Assembly: GCA_021464415.1 (NCBI GenBank)
Contig: CM038471.1
Span: 31,779,234 to 31,843,233, forward strand
Source: Lonicera japonica
Taxonomy: Eukaryota > Streptophyta > Magnoliopsida > Dipsacales > Caprifoliaceae
Direction of reading: 5' to 3'
DNA length: 64,000 nucleotides
Position 1 is the first letter of the stretch; every line of letters begins with the position of its first letter. Shown piece after piece: positions 1 to 11,622 of the stretch. The notes under the pieces were generated by a model that had not been told where the DNA came from, searched no databases, and was given only the letters and a program-made list of their open reading frames with translations. The position numbers were made by a program, and so were the translations under genes.

Positions 1-1780
1 TACACATAAGAACCCTATTCAAAAATTTATAGCTCGCCACTTGTTATGCTTGCTATCTTCCCAAGGCTGGATCTCGAATTCCTGTGAAAGGTAAGCCATG
101 TAAAAGGGACACATCCAAAAAAAATAATAATAATAATTTCAAACTTTATCATGAAAATTTTAATATTAGTAACTTTGAAACTTTAAAACTTAACAATAAC
201 TTAATCATAATCAATATTTAATGTTAGTTACAAATTTAACTTCAATTGGTATTTAAAATTGATTGTAAATACCTAAAAAGGCATGAGAAAATGTTAGATG
301 GGGATTCGAATTCAAGACCTCACCATTAATATAAGATATATTACCCACTTAAACTACAAGAAAATATGTATGATTAGCCTTTCTACGAGTAATAAACTGA
401 TATTTTGTAATGGGGTTGGGCTAAACCTATTGTTAATATTCTAATTAAAAAAAAACCTTGGCATGGGCTACAAATCACAACCGCCCCCACCCCTAAATCC
501 GCCGTTGTGTCTTCCATTCCCTCCTATTAATATAAAGAAAGATTAAGGATCCATTTGAAATCAACATGGAAAATGATAGAAAAAACAACTAATTTGTGTG
601 AGAAGTTAGAAAATAAGTTGAGATATGATGTGAGATGCTCTTATTTTTATGAGTATATATATAGGGGGCTATTATTTACACCCCCAATTTTGTTACTAAC
701 ACCACCATCTATAATTTGATTAAAAAACACATTTCAACACCCACTTTTTTGTCGCAAACACCCTCTCACTTAACCATCACTTAACTTATTTACCCAATGG
801 TTAAAACATTAACCTATGTATTTATTCATTTTAATAAACTAATCTAACATTAACCCAAATAATTAAACCTATATCTCCCATTTCTCCCCCCCCCCCCCCC
901 CACCCCATTCACAATCACATTCCATTGCTTCAAGTAAGACGACAGAGAGAGAAGATACTCACGTCTTTATCATTTGAGCTCTCAAAATTAAGAAATCACA
1001 ACTAAATCGAAGCATAAACATTATTGGTGGGAAGTTTGAAGTTTGGATTATGAAAAATAAGAAGCATTGTTCATGAGATGGTGGAGAAAGAAGAAGTTCA
1101 AGAAAAAGTTGGTGGTAAAATTCCACTCCAAAATGAAGCCAAAGATGTATTATAATTGTTATTATTGGTGTATTAATGTGTATATTAGCTTTCATACATC
1201 ATTCTACAACATTCAAATTGAAGCAAAGATGTAATCCCCAAAACAGAGTATAAAACGGGTTCTGTCCAGTCTTGACTCGCTTTATATAAAGAGAGTAATC
1301 TAGTTACAACTCTCCTCAAATAAGGCGAGTGTGTACAGACACACTCACCCCATGTGAGACGAGTGTGTGTTCTTAGGCGAGTCACTTACAACACATTCAC
1401 CTGATGTGGGGTGAATGTGTGTGAATCCACTCATCTGTCATTGGGTGAAAGACGTAAATGACTTCTTTCTTTTTCAATGTTAAGTAGTTTTATTTTTAAT
1501 TAATGTTTGTATTAACTTTTAATTGCGTGGAGGGTGTTAGTGACTAAAAATTGACATGAGGGGGGTGTTTGTGACAAAGGTGGTGTTAGTGACAAAATTG
1601 GAGGCTGTAAATAATAGCCCCCTATATATATGTCTTCCATCCTTCTTTATTTTTTGTGAATTTTTTTTATTCCTCACCCCCAAAGAAATTTTTTCTATGA
1701 AAAAAGTCAAAAAATAATAGTTAATCTAACCACATTCTCAACTTATTTTTCAACTTCTCCCATAAATTCGAGCCCATTAG
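1..1780. repeat. Dispersed repeat, copy A (interrupted)
   Basis: Bases 1-663 and 1623-1780 match 26277-27110 along their length, including the phrases 'gatggggattc', 'gggttgggctaaacct' and 'gagatgctctt'. The part from about 545 onward also matches 39849-40110. Copy A is split at 663/1623 by an inserted inverted-repeat element that the other two copies lack. No coding potential is seen. The family is not recognised; it looks like a non-autonomous element or a segmental duplication unit. The left end lies outside the window. Confidence 0.75.
664..1622. mobile_element. ~960-bp terminal-inverted-repeat (MITE-like) element
   Basis: The left end begins GGGGGCTATTATTTACA and the right end is its inverse complement. 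The similarity continues inward for about 45 bp through CCAATTTTGT and ACTAACACCACC. Both sides abut TATATA, so the target duplication is TA or a longer TA run that cannot be resolved. The interior holds repeated GAGTGTGTG/CACTCACC words but no transposase. Small open frames inside are short and unconvincing. Two degenerate relatives are at about 16713-16975 and 23038-23310. Confidence 0.75.
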
Positions 1781-2890
1781 CAATTCTATGGAATAACTTA
1801 GAATTATTGTCCCACTCAATGACTCCTTTAACTTTTGTCTTTTGATACCAAGACGTTTCTTCCTTAATAATCAACTCATCCAATCTCTTCTTTAAATATC
1901 CTCTTTCTCTTATTTCATTATCCTCCATGTTGCCTAAAGCATCAAGGTCATCCAATTCTCCAATTCTTTTTGTCACCGCATTTTTTTCCAATCTAATATA
2001 GCCAAACACTACTCTATTCCACTTTTAATTTCATTTTTAACTATCTCTAACTTTCTCATGAATTTGTATCCTTCCCACCATTGACATTCACAATTCTCCC
2101 ACCAATTTATGAATTCCTTCTTGAAGCCTCTCTCCTTTAACCACATGTTTTCAAACCGGAATGGAGTAGCTCCCCATTGAAAACTATCAGTATTCAAAAT
2201 TATTGGGCACTGATCCGATGTCACTCGCATTAGAGCTTCTTACCTACTTGACTTAAAAATATCCTCCCAGCCCTCTGAAAAAAGAAACCTATCTATCCTT
2301 GAACAAACCAATTGCTTTCTCATATTTGACCACATGAACTTCGTATTATTAAGTGTTGTATCTCTCACACCAGTCTCTCTAATAAAACGTGTCAAAATCT
2401 CTCATGCTACGAGTGATTCTACCACCATTCAACTTTTCTGATAGGAATCTCACCACATTAAAATCCCATCCTGCACAGCAACACTCACCACATATCCATA
2501 CAGGCTCGCTAATTCCTCCCAAAATTCCGATCTCTCCTTAGATCTACATGGTCCGTATATTCCCGAAAACCACCAAACTGTACTCCCTCCCACTGGACTA
2601 AGTTTGACCGAGACCGTAAAAACTCCCAATAAGACCTCAACACCCCTAACAGTTTTAGAATCCAACATAACCAATATACCTCCCGACCTCCTGACATATG
2701 GTAAGTAAGCCCACTCTTTGAATCTAATACCCCAAGTGCTACCCACCAATTTCCTATCAATTATTTCTTTTTTAGTTTCTTGCAATATTACTATGTCGGG
2801 TCTTTCTTTACACAAAAGTTCTTTAATTACTCTTATTTTATTTCTACTTCCCAAATCCCTTACATTTCAACTTATAATTTTCATTTTAAA
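1773..2890 (-). pseudogene. LINE (L1-type) ORF2 endonuclease fragment
   Basis: Reading the minus strand from the ATG at 2884, the frame resembles the apurinic endonuclease domain that opens plant L1 ORF2. It shows an N-terminal KIIS.NVR.LGSRNK-like start, then the phrases PDIVILQETKK, GGILVMLD and SGIYGP. The conserved tryptophan codon in the first strand (ISWN in the family) is TGA here. After about 2450 the frame shifts and continues in pieces at 2230-2009 and 2009-1743 with the linker phrases SDQCPIIL, RFENMWL and SKLFHRIANG that normally precede the reverse transcriptase. The copy stops at that linker and abuts repeat copy A, so no RT domain is present. It is a dead, truncated LINE. Confidence 0.8.
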
Positions 2891-3458
2891 CTCTAGTAAC
2901 ATAGTTATTTTTAAGCAAATTAGAAAATAGAATGAGTGCTCCAGCCTCCAAGACACAAACGATAATTCAGCTCAATCAACTTGATATATATACACATATA
3001 TTAAGTATATGTAGTGAATATAAATTATAATGTTAAATTATATTATATAAATTCGGATGAGATTTTTAACGGATCGAATATGCCTAAAGTCATATTTGTT
3101 CTATTAAACTATCGGGCTAGCGGATTCGGAGGATAATTAGATTATTGAATTAAATTTTAAACCCATATATATTCAATAAAATACATCAAATTCGGATCAA
3201 AATTTGATCCATTGACAGGTATACCTACGCTTGTTCTATCAGCCGGTGATTTTTACCTAAAATAAGGGACTAAATCTACTTTAGATTTTATAGAGTTGCA
3301 TTCATCATCTAAAATTCTAAATAATCTTCCTTTCGTATTTTTTTCTTTTTACAAAAATTAATCGATTGCTTAGTAAATGCGAAATGAAATAGAAGGGTGG
3401 AAGGCGCAAACCATTGAATCAACAATGTTTACTATAAACTTCTCAGGAATTAATAATC
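2891..3458. other. AT-rich intergenic DNA, no gene seen
   Basis: This stretch lies between the LINE relic and the stop codon of the TNL gene. It probably includes that gene's 3' UTR and polyadenylation region on the minus strand. No open frame or repeat structure is recognised. Confidence 0.5.
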
Positions 3459-6400
3459 TTAATTGGGATCTTCCTCAATAATTAAAAGTCCATAGCTGAA
3501 GTGCGTTCCTCTGCCTAACTGGAGTGTCGGTAATTGATGATGTGACTCATCAATGGTTGAGGTACTTCCCTTCCCTCCTTCTTTTTCTTCTTCTTCTTCT
3601 GGGTCATAATACAAAATTTTGTAGCCGCACTCCTTAACTACCACATTATCATTACTAAAATAAAATGTAATAATAATTTCATCTCCAGCCTCCAACTCAT
3701 TCCCAAACTTCCATTTGCTCAACCATCCCGTGCTTAACCATCTCATATTGTGAAATCTTGGAACGTAGGTGGAGCGGTGTATCCAGGTTAAATCCTTTGT
3801 CTTATTCTCAATTTTAACCAATAGCATGGGTCTTTTTAAATTTATATAGTTGAACTTACACCACACATTCAAGTATTGGATTCTATGAGTAGGAAGCCAA
3901 GGTATAGTAAAACATATTGATGATGAACCCTCACACTTTTCACCTGTGAATGTTGGAATTGCCTCGTTGCAAAGATATATGCTAAATACACTATACTCAA
4001 ATATTCCCTGCACCACATGAATCATAATGTTAATTATTAACCGCATACCTAAAGGTAAGGAATTATTATAAATTATATATATATAGAGAGAGGGGAGAGA
4101 GGGCACCTGGATATTCTCACTCCTGATGCTAGTAGTATGGCTTATTGTTGCGATCATGCATTTGGTGTTTGTTGTGTTTCCTTTCTTGAAACAGTCTTGT
4201 AGTTCTAACAACTTATAGCAATAAGGTGACAAGACATGAACCATCCTATTTAGAGACATTATGATTTCCAGCGATTTGTAATATGTTGCTTCTATAAGCA
4301 ATTTCCCTGATAAATCATTAAGCTCAAGTACTCGAAGCTTAGGACATCCAAGTATAAAAAGTTTGCCTAGCCCGCTAAGGTTTTTGATACAATTCGGTAG
4401 TCTACGTAATGGATTATAGCTCAAGTCCAACTGATATAATGACGATAGATAACTAAAATTTTTGGGGAATACGTCATCAGATAGATTGCACATGGACAGA
4501 CTTAATTCTCTCAAAGAGCATGGTAAGAAATCCCATATAGTCTCTGGACCTTTCCTTGGTGTTGCTACCATTGACCAACCAATCCGTTCCCACCATTTGA
4601 CCTCCTCATTGCTACTGCATAACGGGTTTATGACAATCCCATCAGCATTAAGCACTTCTAATGATTGCATATTTCTCATCTCACTTGGCAAGTCACCAAT
4701 ATCGCAACCTGATATTATTAGAGTCTTTAGAGATCCTAAGTTGCCAATGTTTCCAGGAAGCTTCCTTAGAGTTTTGCAATCTTGTAGATCGAGTAAATCA
4801 AGCATCTTGAGGTTACCGATGGATTCACAAACCTCAACCAAACTCACACAGCCTTTAAGAATTAATCTCTCAAGGTTTTGGAGGCGTAAAAAGTTGGGGG
4901 TTCTTGCAAGCCATTCAGAATAACTCAAATCTAAAATCTTCAATGATCCAAGAAACTGCAACGAATGAAAAATGACCATTAAATCTATATATACGTATAT
5001 CATCACCATAAATTTAGAAAAGAAGAAAAACAAAACAAAACAAAATAAAATAAAATATCGTACCGGGGTTTCTAGCCAAACTTGTTCTAATCTACTGTGA
5101 CTCAAGTCAAGAGCAACCAATTTCTTTAAGGGGAATTCAACTGGAATAGATTTTAACGGAAATCCATGCCAAGATAACCATACTAATCTTTTCGGGAAAT
5201 TGTCAAAGCTTCCCGTAAGTTGTACATAATTGAGCATGAGTAGCCTTAGCTTTCTCATAGTTTTAAATGCATCGGTCCTCAAGTATAAATCATTTCGACT
5301 TGTTATAGTTGTGCTTAGTGATTGCCTATAGTCGCAGTTAAGAAAACGTCGCTTTAATGAACTGGCATACATCGACAATATTGATTTATCATGAAATTCC
5401 TCATAGTTGCGCTTTCCATGATTGCCATCTTCCTTCAACATATGCATATCAAGGGTAAGGCCTTCAATTGCTTCTGTGCCCTATTAAGAGAACAACATGA
5501 AAAAAAGAGGATCAATTATTACAATACATGCAAACTAAGAAACACAAACAAATGATATGCTTCTTACAGTGTTAGAGTCCAGTACATCAAAGGCATCCTG
5601 ATGATGCCATAGTCTACTACGCTCTCCAGCCTCGCGTGATTCTTCCTGAATAAGTTCTCTTCCCATGTCTTGAATTAGTCGATGCATCTTCAACACCTTA
5701 CGGTGATCAATTGTTAAGAGACAACGATCTATTAAATTTTGAATTCTAATCTTTACAAGAGGATCCCTTTTCTCTAGTATTTTGATTGCGTAATCTTCAT
5801 CGATATTTCCAACAAAGAAGCAAGCAATATCTAGGAATAAACTTTTATCATAGACATCTGGTAAAGAGTCATAACTGATTTTAAGTATGTTCAGAATTTT
5901 CCTCGAAGGTATTGATTCCAATTTTGTTAATTCGTGGACCCATTCATCTTCTTTTTTCTGAGACAAAGAAGAACCTATGACTTTAAGAGCTAACGGGAGC
6001 CCTTCACAAATTTGTACTGCCTTTTTTGTGTGCACTGTGTAACTTTCGGGAGGAAAATCTTCTCCGAAGGCATTGAAACTGAAGAGCTTAATCGATCCAT
6101 CTTGATCTAATTTCTCAACACTAAACATCTGATGAGGTTGTAGCATCCCCTCATGCCTAGTAGTTATAATTACTTTACTTCCTTGAAAAAGCCAATCTGG
6201 CCTTCCGAGTACGTCATATAGTGGATCCACCTCTTCCACATCGTCAAGAACGAGAAGCACCCTCTTAGAAAATACAAGATTTCTAATATTTGTGAGCCCT
6301 ACATGATGGTTATGTATCTTTCCGTGTTCCCTTTTGGAAATATCTGATAGAAGATGTCTTTGTAAGCGAAGTGAACCATTAGGTTGTTTTGACACTTCCC

Positions 6401-6660
6401 TGATGTTTGCCAGAAAGCTACTACCATCAAAACTATCAAAGTTTTGATTATAGACAATTTTCGCGATGGTTGTTTTTCCAATGCCGCCCATCCCACAAAT
6501 AGCACGTACTCTATCTTCATTTGACCTATCTTGCAGCCACAAATTTATCTTTTTGACCTGAGAGTCTATCCCAATTATGTATGGATCAACATGTAAGGGT
6601 GTGCGTCTCACATTAACTTCAATATCTTTTATAATTTTGCGGATAAATTTGGATTCATGC
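3459..6660 (-). CDS. TNL resistance protein, exons 2-5 (NBS, LRR, C-terminal domain)
   Basis: Four exons join cleanly on the minus strand: 6660-5568, 5480-5064, 4955-4107 and 4007-3459. All introns are GT-AG. Exon 2 starts right after an AG with HESKFIRKI, the usual TNL NBS start. With the intact TIR exon at 14782-14259 the protein would be about 1143 aa. In that numbering the P-loop GMGGIGKTT is at 231-239, kinase-2 LLVLDD at 310-315, GLPLAL at 395-400 and RNBS-D LDIACFF near 451-457. The MHD position reads MHR at 500-502. LRRs follow (DLSHSRLEQVW, LKILDLSYSEWL, LRELSLSMCNLS), then the post-LRR jelly-roll/C-JID-like domain with GSSSICFTIPWLP. A poly-Glu run lies near the C terminus. TNLs bind ADP/ATP and act as intracellular immune receptors. 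The last two introns (108 and 99 bp) are multiples of three and stop-free, so the unspliced frame stays open. The nearest TIR exon is broken. Confidence 0.85.
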
Positions 6661-6662
6661 CT

Positions 6663-6942
6663 ACAAGTTCAATTGAATTATATAACAATGGTAAATAATT
6701 AAATATACAGAGATGATACTATAATTAAAATGCAAATTCTTGTAGAAGTGACAATAATAAAAACAAAAACAACAAAAAAAATAATAGAATGGTATCATCC
6801 CAAATTAAGAGTCAAGTTCCTTTTTTAATAATACTCTTGTCTATTGATTAGGTTGTCACCTTGTATTTTCTTTAAATTTGGAAAAGTCAAATAGGAATGG
6901 CCAAACTTTTAGGTAAGGCAAACCAACGGAACCTTCACAATA
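6663..6942 (-). other. TNL intron 1, 3' part
   Basis: This is the intron just upstream of the NBS exon acceptor at 6661-6662. Parts of it (about 6688-6750 and 6901-6946) match 13660-13766, which lies downstream of the second TIR exon. The two TIR copies therefore once had the same intron context. Confidence 0.65.
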
Positions 6943-7021
6943 ACAGATAGATAATGAACTGAATAATGAGGAACTTATGTGTACCCATCAACTTGGTGGT
7001 CTTTCAAGTGCTCCCCAATCT
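6943..7021 (-). repeat. Duplicated tail of a TIR exon with its splice donor
   Basis: The segment copies about 7334-7408: the end of a TIR exon, with the coding phrase HQVDG on the minus strand, the GT donor and the first intron bases. It is a tandem duplicate lying on the far side of the 7022-7324 repeat. It encodes too little to be an exon. Confidence 0.7.
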
Positions 7022-7324
7022 TGGAACTAGTCCTTGGGAGCTTAAAGCTCCTAATCTTTTTATATAATGCGCACTGGGGTTGCACTCATACCCACACTTG
7101 GACACTCCATTGCACTCTGTTCAAATTTCAGAACATTTAACCTTGAATATGTTTAATTTCTGCTCTCCAGCACTTTCACCTGTATACTACGTCAGGGTTC
7201 CGTTAACTATATGCTCATAGCATAATCAAGAATAACGAAAATACCCATAAAAATGCATGTACCGGTCAAATTAAGGTTAAAAACATAGTATGTGGAATGC
7301 TATAGTATATGGCAGATATATATA
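7022..7324. repeat. ~300-bp intron repeat, near-identical to 13913-14215
   Basis: The two copies lie 6891 bp apart in register with one visible substitution (G at 7294, C at 14185). The unit starts GGAACTAGTCCTTGGGAGC and includes a short palindrome around GGAGCTTAAAGCTCC. It has no open frame. It is much better conserved than the adjacent TIR exon copies. Confidence 0.85.
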
Positions 7325-7570
7325 TATATCTACATATAGATAATGAAATGAATAATGAGGAACTTATGTGTACCCATCAACTTGGTGGTCTTTCAAGTGC
7401 TCCCCAATTAAGTCGGCAACTTCTGCAAGTGCTAATCTCCACCGTTTTATCTTTTCCATTCATTTTCTTTTTTTTTCCGAATCCGATTCTTCCTCGCATT
7501 GTTTTTCGTATTTTGCAAATGCGTCTGCTCTCCTACCTGTTTGCTTCCGAACTTCGGATGGATCCACTTG

Positions 7571-10500
7571 ATAAAAAATATGGTACAGAAGATGTAGGTA
7601 CCAAAAAGTTTGTTGTGGTAAAATTTCTGGAATACAAAATGGAGGATAATAAATCTTTGGTTTCTCAAGTTGATGAACTGCAGATTGTTCTTCATGAATT
7701 TTTGGCTGAAGGCTATAAGATCTTTGAAGGTTTTCGGGTGTCTTCAATTATTGCAAAACTTCCACTGTAGTGGAAGGATTACAAGAATGGACTGAGACAT
7801 AAACGTAAAGAGATGAGCATGCAGGACCTGACAATGCCAATCCGCATTGAAGAAGATAACAAGAAATCTGAGCTGAAGGAAACATTCGCAGAACATAATT
7901 TCAAAGCTAATTTGATTAAAGGAAAGTCACCGAATGATCACAGATCCAACAGCCAGAAACATGGTCACAAACCATATGATCATAAACACAAGTCAAGCAG
8001 CAAGAAGGTTGACGAATAGAACTCTCATTCTAAAACTTAGTTTAAGACTAAAGCCTACAGCTCTCTCTACTGCTTTATTTGTGGCAAAATAGGTCATTTT
8101 GCAAAGGAGTGCAGACACAAAAAAACCGATGCAACAGTCAAGAACCAGGCCAATTTGACTGAAGAAGGGAACTTTTCTGTTGTGGTGACAGAGGTCAGTC
8201 TAATCAGCAATAAGACAGACTGGTGGGTAGACTCTAGTGCTACCAAACACATCTGTTGCACTAGAGGTGCATTCTTTTCCTGCACTCCTGCTAGTGAGGG
8301 AGAATTTTTGTATATGGGTAACTCAGCCACCTCCAAAGTGGAAGGGAAAGGAACAGTTTTTCTAAAGCTTAGGTCTGATAATATCTTGACCCTAAAGGAT
8401 GTATTATATGTTCCTGATGTTAGGAATAATCTAGTTTTTGGTTTTGTTTTTGTTAAAAAAGGCTTTAACATTTTGTCTGAGAGTGACAATGTTATTCTTT
8501 TAAGGGGGGGCTCTTTTGTTGGGAAAGGCTATGCTGATCAGGGTTTATTTAAACTGAATGTTTATGTCATTGATAATAAGAATGTTTCTACTTCTGCCTA
8601 CTTGATTGACACCATTGATACGTGGCATGTTAGACTTGGACATGTGAATAATGCTTCTACTAAAATACTGATGTTTTTTTGGCAATATGCCAAAGTCTAA
8701 TACATCTCTGGATTCAAAATGTGAAATTTGTGTGGAGTCAAAATATGCTAAGAAACCTTATCCTAAAGTAGACAGAAATTCTATTATACTTAGTTTTATT
8801 CATTCTGGTGTGTGCGATCTTAAAGGTTATGTGACACAAGGTCGTAATAAATATTTTATAACTTTTATTGATGATTACTCGAAGTTTTGCAATGTGTATC
8901 TACTGAAAAGTAAAGATGAATGCCTTTCCAAATTTATTTCGTACAAAACTGAGGTAGAAAATCAGTTAGAACACCGTATTAAAGTCCTTAGGTCAGATAG
9001 AAAAAGAGAATATGAAACTGGTTTATTTGACAAATTTTGTGAAGATAATGGTATACTACTCCCCCTTACTCTCCTCAATTTAATGGTGTGGCTGAACGTA
9101 AATATAGAATACTTAAGAATATGGTGAATTCTATGCTTGACACTTCTTATTTGCCTTTTAATATGTGGGGGAGGGGAAGCCTTTTATCTGCATGCTATAT
9201 TTTGAACAAAATTCCTTTTAAGAAAATGGACAAGACACCTTATGAACTGTGAAAAAAATAGACTACCTTCTTTTAAATACCTCAAAGTGTGGGGGTGCCT
9301 TACTAAAGTTGCGGTTCTATTACCTAAAAGGACCAAACTTGGACCTAAAACCATTGACTGTGAATTTGTTGGTTATGTGAAAAATAGCAATGCTTAAAGG
9401 TTTTTATTGGTTGAGTCTAAAAACCCTTTTATCGATAAAAATAATATTTTAGAATGTAGAGATGCTGAATTTTTTGAAACTATATTTCTTTTTAAAGGTG
9501 TGTAGACTAAAGAAATCCTTATATTTCTGCTCTTGATTATGAAAGATTTGGGTGTTGCTGATGTGATTCTTGGTATTAAAATTATGAAAAACTCTAGTGG
9601 AATTGTTTTATCTTAATCGCATTATATTCAGAAAGTTTTAAAGAAGTTTGAATAGTTTGATTGTACACCTGCTAAAACTCATTATGATTCTAGTTGCCAT
9701 TTAAGGAAAAATACAAGTCCTGATATTTCTGCTCTTGATTATTCTAGAGTTATTAGTAGTTTAATGTATATTATAAATTGTACTAGACCTAATATTGCTT
9801 ATGTAGTAAGGAGATTAAGCAGGTATACTAGTAACCCCAATAATGAGCATTGGGATGCTCTAATTAAAATTTTGAGGTATTTGAAATATACTTTGAATTA
9901 TGGCATCCATTATAGTTCCTATCATGTGGTGCTTGAAGGGTTTTGTGATGCTAATTGGATTTTAGATACTAATGAATCTAAGTCTACCAACGGGTATGTT
10001 TTTACTATAGCAGGTGGTGCTATGTCATGGAAATCTGCCAAACAAACTTGCATAGCAAGATCAACAATGGAGGCAGAATTTATAGCTTTAGATAAAGCTA
10101 GTGAGGAAGCAAAATGGTCAAGGCATTTTCTAATTGATGTTACATTATGGTCTAAACTAGTTCCTGTCGTCCCAATACATTGTGATAGTCAGGCTGCTAT
10201 CTAAAGGGCCCAAAATTCAAATTACAATAGGAAGTCTAGACACATTCCAAGGAGACACAACACTGTGCGATAGTTGTTGAAAGATGGGATCATAGCCATT
10301 GATTTTTTGAGATCGAAAGATAACTTGGTGGATCCCTTCATTAAAGGTCTAGCTAGAGAACTGGTCCATAAAACATCGAGGGGGATGGGGCTAAAGCCTA
10401 AAGAAGAATAAATCATCATTAATGGAAACTCAGCCTATTTGATTGGAGATGCCATGACATAAGTTCAATGGGAAAACAAGTTAATTGAATGATTATGGGG

Positions 10501-11622
10501 GTACTACAGTAGCAATTCAATTGCTCTATCATATCCTTATGATGTAATAGTACTATCTGTGCTGACATGAGGCCAAGTCTTTGACTCCTAATGCTTTCTA
10601 TAGCTAATCACTAGTGGAGTGTATAGACACAATACATTCATGATAGAAGCACCTATATGAGTGTGGAAGTGAGGCCGCTTCCTATGAGAATGTTGGTTGA
10701 TTCTCTAGAGCACTCATGAAACATGGGACTTGCTCATGGCCGAAATGAGCACAACCGTGGGAACTCAATGATGATGACAGAAGTGTGTGTGTGTGTGTGT
10801 GTGTGTGATATGCCGTCTTAGTTTATGCTTACAACTTAACAGTTTAAGACTCAAGTTCACTGTTTAAACTGATAAACTCGACAAATCAACATGCATTTAA
10901 GGTTCAAGTCAAATGACACCTTCACCTATACACAACTTTGATGTCCTCCAATATATTATTCCTTTTTTATTTTATTATTATTTCATACATGTGGGGGATT
11001 TTTGTATATAGATACATACATAAGTTGAATGAATTAATTAGTTTAGAGAGTGTATCAAGTGGGAGAGGAGAGGCTTGAGAGAATTGGCTTGAATAGACTT
11101 GGTTCAAACCCCACTTACTACATATATTATTTAAGGTTTTGATAAGGGCTTTGGGCTTCTTTGAAATTTCCAATATCTTTACTATTTAATCATTTTATAA
11201 ATTAAGCTAATTTTAGTTTTAATTAGATAAGTGTTTGACCATGTCTTTTGAGACGTTGGGGAGGTTGCGCCTTCTATGTAACACACTTCTATCCCCACGT
11301 CCATGCCATTGTGTGTTTCTATACATAGTTGGTTTCTCTGATAGAGAAAAATATAGAAAACAGTCTTTCATTGTTTATTCTTCACTATTTTTATATAATT
11401 CATTAGAGTACTTTAAGAGTTCCATTAGGGTTCTATAGTTGCCGGTAGTAACCTTAGGTCGTTGAATCCTGGGAGGTGTCTGCTCTTGAAGGCTGACATC
11501 ATCGATTTCAGCGGGCAATTTTCACCTTAGGAGATTGTATTTACACAAGCCTCGATCGATAAGTTTTTCCTTATTTTGTATTTCCGTTTTCCACAATAAA
11601 ATAATCAATATATGTTCTAACA
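7571..11622 (+). mobile_element. Decayed Ty1/copia retrotransposon, 5'-truncated
   Basis: The remnant begins inside gag; the 5' LTR and gag start are lost. In order it shows a gag helix region, a zinc knuckle CFICGKIGHFAKEC near 8076, a protease region with WVDSSATKHI where DSGA/DTGA is usual, the integrase zinc-binding and core region (HVRLGHVN, FIDDYSKFC), then the end of RT and RNase H (CTRPNIAY, SYHVVLEGFCDANW, ARSTMEAEF, HCDSQAAI). There are multiple stops and frameshifts. Most of RT is missing: the frame jumps from the integrase end at about 9500 to late RT. A polypurine tract (GTGGGGGATT) at 10991-11000 precedes a 3' LTR ending in CTAACA at the TIR junction. Confidence 0.9.
11003..11622 (+). 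repeat. 3' LTR of the decayed copia element
   Basis: It begins TGTATATAG just after the polypurine tract GTGGGGGATT and ends TTCTAACA immediately before the resumed TIR sequence (ACCACATG). That gives a TG...CA LTR of about 620 bp. The 5' partner is absent, so its age cannot be read from LTR divergence. The exact left boundary is uncertain by a few bases. Confidence 0.65.

Noticed and set aside
4462..4923. 153-codon plus-strand frame inside the TNL gene
   Set aside because: It is antisense to the LRR exon; the LRR reading on the minus strand is clearly the coding one.
7447..7747. Plus-strand and minus-strand short frames over the TIR tail
   Set aside because: The minus-strand frames are the broken TIR exon running into the copia remnant; the plus-strand frame 7309-7770 is a chimera of antisense TIR and copia gag.
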